Origin: Chersky-822 sp035509195
Lineage (GTDB): Bacteria; Actinomycetota; Actinomycetes; Streptosporangiales; Streptosporangiaceae
Assembly: GCA_035509195.1 (NCBI GenBank)
Contig: DATJLT010000085.1
Location: forward strand, 1-11,159
Length of the DNA stretch: 11,159 nt
Reading direction: 5' to 3'
Under the pieces are notes generated by a model. That model worked only from the letters and a program-made list of their open reading frames with translations. It was not told the origin of the DNA and did no database searches. Shown here piece after piece: positions 5,133-11,159 of the stretch (position 1 is the stretch's first letter; every line of letters starts with the position of its first letter). The position numbers were made by a program, and so were the translations under genes.

Positions 5133-6233
5133 AGCAACCGAGTAGCCAAGGTTCGCCAAGGGCGCAGCGGAGCAACGAGAAACAGGCCCGCGGTCGCCGT
5201 GACCGGGGCCGCCCACGACCTTGGTCTGGCTCTGACCGCGCGGCTGGCGCAATCAGAGCGGTTCAGCCGCGTCATCGCGATCGATGATCAGAGGGGCGAC
5301 CTGACCGGAGTGGTCTGGCGGATAGCCGATGTGCGGGATCCCATGCTGGCCGGGCGCCTGACCGGGATCGATGTGATCGTGCACACCGATCTTGACCTCG
5401 CGGCCGGTTCTGATCAGAAGGCCAGGCGCGCTTACAACGTGCGGGGTGCCCAGACCGTCCTCACCGCGGCCGCCGCGGGCGGCGTAAGCCGGGTCATCCT
5501 CGTGACCAGCGCGATGGTTTACGGTGCGAATCCCGACAATCCCGTACCTCTCGCGGAGACCGCGCCGCTCAATGCCGACCCTGACGGCAGCGTCGTCGGT
5601 GACTTCATGGAAATCGAACAGCTCGCCGAACGATCGCCGAGGGCCTACCCTGGCACGGCCGTTACCGTGGTGCGCCCGGCCGCGCTCGTGGGCGAAGGCA
5701 TCGACACGCTTATTACCAGGCATTTCGAGGCGCCGAGGCTGCTGACGGTAAAGGGCTGCGCACCTAGCTGGCAGTTCTGCCATGTCACCGACCTGCTGTC
5801 GGCCATCGAGCTGGCCGCTGCCGGCGACGTCACGGGTGCGTTCGCGGTCGGCTGCGACGGCTGGCTCGACCAGGGCGAGGTAGAGGAGCTTTCCGGGCTG
5901 CGCAGGATCGAGTTGCCAGCGGGGGTGACCTTCGCGACCGCGCAGCGGCTCTACCGCGCGGGAATCACGCCGGCACCGGTCGCCGACCTGCACTACGTCG
6001 TTTATCCGTGGGTGGTGGACTGCGAGACCTTGCGCCAGGCGGGCTGGCAGCCCACGGTCACCAATACCGAGGCCCTTGCCGCGCTGCTCGAACTGCGCGC
6101 TGGGCACCACGCGGTCGCCGGACGCAGGCTGGCAAGGAAGGATGCCGCGATCACGGCGGCAGGTGCCACCGTCGCCGTAATCGGCACCGCCGCGATCGTC
6201 AGGCAGGTGCGCAAGCGAGGTCGCGAGGGCTGA
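5130..6233 (+). CDS. Atypical SDR (NAD-dependent epimerase/dehydratase-like) protein with C-terminal membrane segment, 367 aa
   Basis: The fold is an extended short-chain dehydrogenase: a nucleotide-binding turn VTGAAHDLG (24-32), an Asp-rich second strand end IAIDD (49-53), ADVRD (66-70), and an active-site strand LVTSAMVYG (124-132) keeping S127. The usual YxxxK catalytic pair is not at the expected place; the aligned segment reads GDFMEIEQLAE (157-167), with Phe and Glu instead of Tyr and Lys. Other family blocks are VVRPAALVG (180-188), TRHFEAPRLL (196-205) and WQFCHVTDLLSAIE (214-227). A hydrophobic helix near 335-352, followed by RQVRKRGRE, could anchor the C-terminus to the membrane. 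The reaction is unknown; it may bind NAD(P) without the classical chemistry. It begins the plus-strand run and is followed by moaE after 38 bp. Confidence 0.85.
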   Translation: MSNRVAKVRQGRSGATRNRPAVAVTGAAHDLGLALTARLAQSERFSRVIAIDDQRGDLTGVVWRIADVRDPMLAGRLTGIDVIVHTDLDLAAGSDQKARRAYNVRGAQTVLTAAAAGGVSRVILVTSAMVYGANPDNPVPLAETAPLNADPDGSVVGDFMEIEQLAERSPRAYPGTAVTVVRPAALVGEGIDTLITRHFEAPRLLTVKGCAPSWQFCHVTDLLSAIELAAAGDVTGAFAVGCDGWLDQGEVEELSGLRRIELPAGVTFATAQRLYRAGITPAPVADLHYVVYPWVVDCETLRQAGWQPTVTNTEALAALLELRAGHHAVAGRRLARKDAAITAAGATVAVIGTAAIVRQVRKRGREG

Positions 6234-6271
6234 CCGTCCCCCGTGCACTTGCGGAGGGGTACCTTGGCCGG

Positions 6272-6706
6272 GTGAACGCGAAGACCGACGTGATCAGGCT
6301 GGCCGAGGTGCGGAGTACTCCCCTTTCTGTCGACGAGGTTCGAGAAGCGGTGGCCGACCCGGCCGCCGGCGGCATCGCGCTCTTCGCCGGCGCAGTCCGC
6401 GACCATGATCACGGCAAGGAAGTAACCGCGCTTTCATACTCAGCGCACCCGGCTGCCGCTGACGAACTCAGGCAGGTAGCTGCCCGCATCGCGGAGCGGT
6501 TCGACATCAGGGCCGTTGCCGCTGTGCACCGCACAGGCGACCTCCAGATCGGCGACCTCGCCGTGGTCGTGGCGGTCAGCAGCGGTCACAGGGCCACGGC
6601 ATTCGACGCCTGCCGCGCCTTGATCGACGAACTGAAGCAAACGGTGCCGATCTGGAAGCACCAGCGGTTCGCTGGCGGCGCCAGCGAGTGGGTCAACAGC
6701 GCGTAG
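6272..6706 (+). CDS. moaE: Molybdopterin synthase catalytic subunit MoaE, 144 aa
   Basis: MoaE is the large subunit of molybdopterin synthase. With thiocarboxylated MoaD it converts cyclic pyranopterin monophosphate to molybdopterin. Visible family blocks are IALFAGAVRDHDHG (35-48) with the conserved R43, LSYSAHPAA (54-62), AAVHRTGDLQIGDLAVVVAVSSGHR (83-107), FDACRALIDELK (111-122) and PIWK (126-129), whose K129 corresponds to the conserved active-site lysine. After it this protein reads HQRF where many members have K-E. Length is normal for the family. GTG 6272 is chosen because no earlier in-frame start exists downstream of the SDR gene and GGAGGGG lies at 6253-6259, a slightly long 12-nt spacing. 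No other molybdenum-cofactor genes are in the window, so its MoaD partner must be elsewhere. Its place next to the SDR gene is probably positional conservation. Confidence 0.92.
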   Translation: MNAKTDVIRLAEVRSTPLSVDEVREAVADPAAGGIALFAGAVRDHDHGKEVTALSYSAHPAAADELRQVAARIAERFDIRAVAAVHRTGDLQIGDLAVVVAVSSGHRATAFDACRALIDELKQTVPIWKHQRFAGGASEWVNSA

Positions 6707-6716
6707 CCTTGCCCCC

Positions 6717-7775
6717 ATGTCACGTCGCGCAGTCACCTTGCTGATCGCGAGCGTCGGAGTCATCGGCGCGCTGCTCGCCGCGGCGCTGCTGCCAGTGCCT
6801 TATGTGTCGCTGATGCCAGGTCCCACGTTCAACACACTCGGCACGCAGAGTGGCTCACAGGGCGGCAAGGACGCGGCTCCGATCATTCAGATCTCGGGCC
6901 GTCGGACTTACCCGACCGACGGCCATCTCAATATGGTCACGGTTTCCTACATCGGCGGTCCCGGTTACCGGCCGCCCTTCAATGTTTTCGCCGCGCTCCA
7001 GGCCTGGCTGAGCCCGCACAACGCGGTCGTGCCGCAGCAGGAGCTTTTCCCGCCAGGTCAGACGCAGCAGCAGGTGTCGCGGCAGGACACGGAGGAAATG
7101 GCCAACTCGCAGCAGGCCGCGACCGCGGCGGCCCTGTGCCAGCTCGGCATCAAGTTCACCACCGACGACACGATCGTCAGCACGATCAAGGGACTGCCTG
7201 CCCACGGCGTGCTGCACGCGGGCGACGTGATCGAGGCTGTCAACGGTACCCAGGTGGGCTGCAAGGCCAGCGCGGCGTCGCTGATCGAAGCAAAGCCCGC
7301 CGGTCACAAGGTCACGCTGACGATCAGCCACGCTGGCAAGCTCAGCAAGGTCACGCTGACGACCAGGAGCTCAGGCGGCGAGCCGGTGATCGGCGTGCGA
7401 GTCGTCGAGTCCTGGGTGTTCCCCTTCAAGGTAAAGATCACGCTCAGCAACGTCGGCGGCCCGAGCGCGGGGATGATGTTCGCGCTAGGCATCATCGACA
7501 AGCTCACGCCGATGAACCTGACCAACGGCAAGTTCATCGCCGGTACTGGCGAAATCGAGGCTGACGGCACTGTCGACCCGATCGGCGGCATACAGCAGAA
7601 GATGGCCGCCGCCAGGGCCGCGGGCGCGACCGTGTTCCTGACCCCTGCCGCTAACTGCCCTGACACCGCGGGCGCGGTCCCGGCCGGCCTGCGGCTGGTC
7701 AAGGTGAGCACGCTGAGCGGAGCGATCGCTGCGCTCCAGGCGATCAAGGCCGGCCGGTCGGTGCCCGGCTGCTAG
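6717..7775 (+). CDS. YlbL-type membrane-anchored PDZ/Lon (S16-like) serine protease, 352 aa
   Basis: The protein has one N-terminal membrane helix (about 5-28), a conserved PYVSLMPGPTFNTLG (28-42), a PDZ domain (about 150-215, with GLPAHGVLHAGDVIEAVNG) and a C-terminal Lon-type protease domain. The catalytic serine is S250 in GGPSAGMMFAL, and the probable partner lysine is K295 in GGIQQKMAAAR. GTGEIEADGTVDPIGG (276-291) is also typical of Lon proteolytic domains. The domain should face outside the membrane. In Bacillus, YlbL takes part in quality control of membrane and cell-division proteins; the actinobacterial substrate is unknown (relative Rv3194c). The start is ATG 6717, 10 bp after the moaE stop. 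No Shine-Dalgarno sequence is visible because the upstream bases are TTGCCCCC, so translation may depend on coupling to moaE or on a leaderless mRNA. Both the PDZ and the protease domain look intact. Confidence 0.92.
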   Translation: MSRRAVTLLIASVGVIGALLAAALLPVPYVSLMPGPTFNTLGTQSGSQGGKDAAPIIQISGRRTYPTDGHLNMVTVSYIGGPGYRPPFNVFAALQAWLSPHNAVVPQQELFPPGQTQQQVSRQDTEEMANSQQAATAAALCQLGIKFTTDDTIVSTIKGLPAHGVLHAGDVIEAVNGTQVGCKASAASLIEAKPAGHKVTLTISHAGKLSKVTLTTRSSGGEPVIGVRVVESWVFPFKVKITLSNVGGPSAGMMFALGIIDKLTPMNLTNGKFIAGTGEIEADGTVDPIGGIQQKMAAARAAGATVFLTPAANCPDTAGAVPAGLRLVKVSTLSGAIAALQAIKAGRSVPGC

Positions 7776-7831
7776 CCGGTAGGTTTCCTTCAGGCACAAG
7801 AAAGACCGAATTTTTCCGAAGGGGAACGCCT

Positions 7832-10741
7832 GTGGCTTTTCGAGTTCCCGGCCCTCAGCATGGAGGCGGCGGACGCCAGGCGACTGTGCCGCGCTGGCCG
7901 AGGTACGTTATTCCGACGGTCATCATCATCGTGGCCGCGGGCGTCCTGATCTCGGTCATCGCCGGGATCTGGACCGACTTCCTCTGGTTCTCCTCTGTTC
8001 ACCAGACGCGGGTGTTCGACACGACCTACGGCACGAAGTGGCTGCTGTTCGTGATTACCGCGATCTTGATGATGACGATCATCGGCGCCAACCTGGTTCT
8101 CGCCTACCGGCTGCGGCCGAAGGATCCGCCCTCTGACCCTGAGCATCAGGGTGTCGAGGCCTACCGGCAGGCCATCGATCCCCACCGGCGGGGCGCCATG
8201 ATCGTGTTGCTCGGTCTCATCGGGCTGATCTCAGGGCTCACCGCGGCCAGCAACTGGCAGACCTGGCTGCTCTTCATTAACCGGGTTCCCTTCGGTGTCA
8301 AGGATCCCCAGTTCCACCTGGACATCTCGTTCTTCATCAACGTCTACCCGTTCATCAGGATGGCGCTTTCCTTCCTCTTCGCCGCCATCATCTTGTCTAT
8401 CGTGCTAGCGACCGCGGTGCATGTGCTCTACGGCGGCTTGCGCCTCGCCAGGCACACTCAGCCGACTCAGGGCGCCCGCGCTCACCTGTTCGTCCTCATC
8501 GGCATCTTCGTCGCGCTGAAGGCCGTCGCGTACTGGGTTGACAGGTACGGCATCGACTTCAGCCAGCGTGGCATCGTGCGGACCGGCGCCTCCTACACCG
8601 ACGTTCACGCCGTGCTGCCCGCCAAGACCGTGCTCGCCGTGATCGCGCTGATCTGCGCCGCCCTGTTCCTCGCCGGAGCGGTCAGGCGCGGCTCGCTGCT
8701 TCCGGCGATGGGCTTCGGCCTGCTCGTGCTGTCAGCCGTGCTGATCGGCGGCGTCTACCCTTTCGTGATACAGCAGTTCGTGGTCAAGCCGAACCAGGCC
8801 GTGAAGGAACACCCCTACATCGCCAGGTATATCGCCGGTACCAGGGCGGCGTATGCGGTCTCCGGCGCTAAGGTCATCCCCTATCCAGCCACGTCTCTTG
8901 ACAAGCCGGCCGAACTGGCCGCGTCGGCGGCTGGGCTGCCTGACGTCCGGCTCGTCGATCCAGATGTCATCTCGGCCGCGTTCCAGCAGCTACAGCAGGT
9001 CAAGAGCTATTACCAGTTCCCAGGGGTGCTGGCGATGGACAGGTACGTCGTTGGTTCCAACCTCGTGCCGCAGGACATGGTCGTCGGGGTCAGGGACATG
9101 AGCGGGCCGCCGGCCGGGCAAAGCAACTGGATCAACTCTCACCTGATCTACACTCACGGGTACGGTTTCGTGGCCGCCTCATCGGCGGGCGCCGAGCCGG
9201 ACGGTAACCCGGCGTTCACAGAAAACAACCTGCCGCCTACCGGCGAGCTCGGCAAGTTCCAGCCAAGAATCTACTTCGGCAACGAGGGAACGAACTATGT
9301 CATCGCCGACACCCGCCAGCCGGAGCTTGACTATCCGACCGAGAACGACGGCGGCCAGCAGAACAACCACTACCAGGGCGGCGGCGGGGTCTCGATCGGA
9401 TCGTTCGGCCGCCGTCTGCTTTACGCGATCAAGTTCCGCGAGATCGACATCTTGCTTTCAAGCGCGCTCGACAGCAAATCGAAGATGCTTTACGTCAGGA
9501 ATCCGCTCGCACGCGTCGAGAAGGTCGCGCCGTTCCTGACCCTGGACGGCGACCCGTACCCGGTGGTCGAGGACGGCCAGGTCCTGTGGGTCGTGGACGG
9601 TTACACCGCGACCGACAATTACCCTTACTCCGACCGGATCAACCTGGCCCAGGCGACCTCGAACAGTTACAGCCCTGGCGGCCTCGCGGCCGGGCCGAAT
9701 AGCGGCGAGGTCAACTACCTGCGCAACACCGTGAAGGCCACGGTCAACGCCTACACGGGCGCTGTGCACCTTTACCAGTGGGGTCCGTCGAACCCGCTGC
9801 TCACCGCCTGGATGAAGGCCTTTCCCGGTCTCATACAGCCGCGCAGCACGATACCGGCACTGCTGATGCCGCACCTGCGCTACCCGGAGGTGCTGTTCGA
9901 CGCGCAACGCGAGATCCTCACCGAGTTCCACGTGCTGCAGCCGTCGTCGTTCTACGTCGGGCAGAACTTCTGGGCGATTCCCGATGACCCGACGGCGCCT
10001 GAAGACTTCTCAGTGCCGCAGCCGCCCTATTACTTCACCCTGGACATGCCGGGGACGAGCACGCCAGAGTTCTCGCTCTCCACCTTGTTCACCCAGCGCG
10101 GCCGGGCTAATCTGGCGGCTTTCATGGCCGTGAACAGCAATCCGCTCAGCCCTGGCTACGGCCAGCTCAAGATCCTGCAGCTACCGCAGGACGCCGCGGT
10201 GTTCGGCCCGCAGCAGATACAAAGCAACTTCGAGCACTTCGCGCCAGCGTCAGAACAACTCAGCCTGCTCAGGCAGCACGGATCCAAGGTCACTCTCGGG
10301 AACCTGATCACCGTGCCGCTAGGCGGCAGCCTCCTGTCGGTCGAGCCGGTGTACGTCTCGGCATCTGCTTCGACCAATAGCGGCAGCTATCCGCAGCTCA
10401 CGAAGGTATTCACGTACTACGACGGCCAGGTCGGCTTCGCCAGCACGCTATCCGCCGCGCTCGCCCAGGCGTTCGGCAGCGCCGCCCCGCCGGGAAGCAG
10501 CCCGAGCCCGACCAGTCCTGGCCAGGTCAGCGCCGTCGTGCTCGGCTACCTCGCCCAGGCGCAGAAGTTCTACACCCAGGCGGAAGCGGCGCTGCATGAC
10601 AACCCGCCGAACTTCACGCTTTACGGGCAGGACATCGCCAAGATGAAGAACGCTCTCGACCAGGCTCAGCAAGCGGCGAAAGGCACCAGCAGCCATAAGG
10701 CATCAAGCCAGCCGAGCCCGTCTCCGACGGCATCACCGTGA
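7832..10741 (+). CDS. UPF0182 family seven-helix membrane protein, 969 aa
   Basis: This is a full-length member of UPF0182 (COG1615), large membrane proteins common in actinobacteria and cyanobacteria (relative Rv3193c), of unproven function. Seven hydrophobic helices lie at about 24-45, 68-90, 120-138, 170-195, 217-235, 264-284 and 290-310. The signature TDFLWFSSVHQTRVF (48-62) is present. After residue 320 comes a large, hydrophilic, probably exported domain with family blocks such as YIARYIAGTR, DPYPVVEDGQVLWVVDGYT and YTGAVHLYQW, and a Ser/Pro-rich end (KASSQPSPSPTASP). The start is GTG 7832 with a strong GAAGGGGAA ribosome-binding site at 7818-7826. It lies 56 bp after the protease gene in the same direction, and the pairing of the two is conserved in mycobacteria. 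A shared envelope role is inferred from this. No missing parts are seen. Confidence 0.95.
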   Translation: MAFRVPGPQHGGGGRQATVPRWPRYVIPTVIIIVAAGVLISVIAGIWTDFLWFSSVHQTRVFDTTYGTKWLLFVITAILMMTIIGANLVLAYRLRPKDPPSDPEHQGVEAYRQAIDPHRRGAMIVLLGLIGLISGLTAASNWQTWLLFINRVPFGVKDPQFHLDISFFINVYPFIRMALSFLFAAIILSIVLATAVHVLYGGLRLARHTQPTQGARAHLFVLIGIFVALKAVAYWVDRYGIDFSQRGIVRTGASYTDVHAVLPAKTVLAVIALICAALFLAGAVRRGSLLPAMGFGLLVLSAVLIGGVYPFVIQQFVVKPNQAVKEHPYIARYIAGTRAAYAVSGAKVIPYPATSLDKPAELAASAAGLPDVRLVDPDVISAAFQQLQQVKSYYQFPGVLAMDRYVVGSNLVPQDMVVGVRDMSGPPAGQSNWINSHLIYTHGYGFVAASSAGAEPDGNPAFTENNLPPTGELGKFQPRIYFGNEGTNYVIADTRQPELDYPTENDGGQQNNHYQGGGGVSIGSFGRRLLYAIKFREIDILLSSALDSKSKMLYVRNPLARVEKVAPFLTLDGDPYPVVEDGQVLWVVDGYTATDNYPYSDRINLAQATSNSYSPGGLAAGPNSGEVNYLRNTVKATVNAYTGAVHLYQWGPSNPLLTAWMKAFPGLIQPRSTIPALLMPHLRYPEVLFDAQREILTEFHVLQPSSFYVGQNFWAIPDDPTAPEDFSVPQPPYYFTLDMPGTSTPEFSLSTLFTQRGRANLAAFMAVNSNPLSPGYGQLKILQLPQDAAVFGPQQIQSNFEHFAPASEQLSLLRQHGSKVTLGNLITVPLGGSLLSVEPVYVSASASTNSGSYPQLTKVFTYYDGQVGFASTLSAALAQAFGSAAPPGSSPSPTSPGQVSAVVLGYLAQAQKFYTQAEAALHDNPPNFTLYGQDIAKMKNALDQAQQAAKGTSSHKASSQPSPSPTASP

Positions 10742-10770
10742 GGGCGGTCAGGTGGCGTCCTGCCGCGCCA

Positions 10771-10806
10771 GGCACGGAAACCGGCATACGTCGCGCTTGC
10801 CGTGCC
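10771..10806 (+). terminator. Possible hairpin terminator after the UPF0182 gene
   Basis: GGCACGG at 10771-10777 and CCGTGCC at 10800-10806 form a perfect 7-bp stem around a 22-nt loop, about 30 bp past the stop codon. It has no T-run, as is usual for many actinobacterial terminators. The long loop lowers confidence. Confidence 0.35.
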
Positions 10807-10904
10807 CCGTCGCGCCCGCTGAGGGCGTAGGCTCGGATGCAGCGGGGACATCCGGAGGGCGGGGGTTCCCGAACGTTATGCCTGGGAGAGGAGCCTGACG
10901 CGCA

Positions 10905-11159
10905 GTGGGCCCCCGTGTGCTCGTGGACGCGACCGGCGTGCCCGCTGACCGTGGTGCGCTCGGCCGCTACGTAGACGGTCTTGTCGGTGCGCTTTCCGCG
11001 GAGGGCGCCGACCTGGCGATAGCTTGTCAGCGCGCCGACGAGGAGCGCTACACCAGGATGCTGCCAGGCGCCAGGATCGTGCCAGGACCGCCCGCGATCG
11101 CACACCGCCCTGCCAGGCTCGCCTGGGAGCAAAGCGGCCTTCCGCTCGTCGCGACTCAG
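10905..11159 (+). CDS. Glycosyltransferase family 4-type protein, N-terminus only (85 codons in window)
   Basis: The frame opens at GTG 10905 after an in-frame TGA at 10896-10898 and stays open to the right edge. A purine-rich GGGAGAGGAG at 10884-10893 serves as ribosome-binding site. The product begins VGPRVLVDATGVPADRGALG, continues RYVDGLVGALSAEGADLAI, and reaches IAHRPARLAWEQSGLPL. The early RVLVDAT strand followed by a glycine-rich G-x-x-G-R-Y-V-x-G-L turn and the later R-x-x-W-E-Q-x-x-L-P are typical of N-terminal Rossmann domains of GT-B, GT4-family glycosyltransferases. These move a sugar from a nucleotide or lipid donor to cell-wall or exopolysaccharide acceptors. The donor-binding C-terminal domain lies outside the window, so the substrate cannot be named. 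It follows the UPF0182 gene by 163 bp and a possible terminator, so it may start its own transcription unit. Confidence 0.8.
   Translation, partial: MGPRVLVDATGVPADRGALGRYVDGLVGALSAEGADLAIACQRADEERYTRMLPGARIVPGPPAIAHRPARLAWEQSGLPLVATQ

Noticed and set aside
5253..6248. Minus-strand open frame of 331 codons opposite the SDR gene
   Set aside because: It is antisense to a gene with clear SDR motifs and shows no domain; long antisense frames are normal at this GC content.
10742..10904. Promoter for the glycosyltransferase gene
   Set aside because: TAGGCT at 10828-10833 could be a -10, but the nearest TTGCCG lies about 25 bp upstream, too far for a normal spacer, so no promoter is claimed.

Overview
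The window is very GC-rich DNA with GTG starts, short intergenic gaps and protein families typical of Actinomycetota. The best fit is a Streptomyces/Streptosporangiales-type organism, but the exact genus cannot be told from the sequence. Most of it is a conserved actinobacterial chromosomal block. From memory it matches the Mycobacterium tuberculosis neighbourhood Rv3193c-Rv3197: a UPF0182 membrane protein, a YlbL-type PDZ/Lon protease, a DUF2342 zincin-like protein, a ThiF/cyclodehydratase-like zinc protein and an ABC1 (AarF/UbiB-like) atypical kinase. An atypical SDR protein and MoaE are added in the middle.

Layout. (1) Positions 1-141, minus strand: the inner part of a CCA tRNA nucleotidyltransferase gene whose 5' third is missing. 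(2) Positions 142-806, plus strand: decayed mobile-element DNA, with the frameshifted C-terminal end of a probable conjugative coupling/transfer ATPase overlapping the start of a truncated replication-relaxation gene. (3) Positions 835-5064, minus strand: the DUF2342 protein, a 382-bp non-coding gap, then the ThiF-like protein and the ABC1 kinase, the last two 5 bp apart. (4) Positions 5130-7775, plus strand: a run transcribed divergently from (3), with the atypical SDR protein, MoaE and the YlbL-type protease. (5) Positions 7832-10741: the 969-residue UPF0182 protein. (6) From 10905 to the right edge: the N-terminus of a GT4-type glycosyltransferase.

How the genes relate. Several products concern the cell envelope or proteostasis: a membrane-anchored protease, a seven-helix membrane protein with a large exported part, an atypical kinase and a putative metalloprotease. 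MoaE belongs to molybdopterin synthesis and the SDR protein probably to nucleotide-sugar-like or unknown chemistry, so the block is conserved by position more than by an obvious pathway.

The most interesting part is the gap at 3123-3504. It holds six DnaA-box-like 9-mers in one orientation, including one perfect TTATCCACA (on the minus strand). Four of them are spaced 22-23 bp apart (about two helical turns), next to a G/C-asymmetric tract. It looks like a DnaA-binding locus: a titration site, a regulated promoter, or an origin-like or iteron-like element. The second notable point is the left edge. In relatives whiB7 and uvrD2 follow the ABC1 gene, but here that place holds a broken conjugative element and a broken cca gene.
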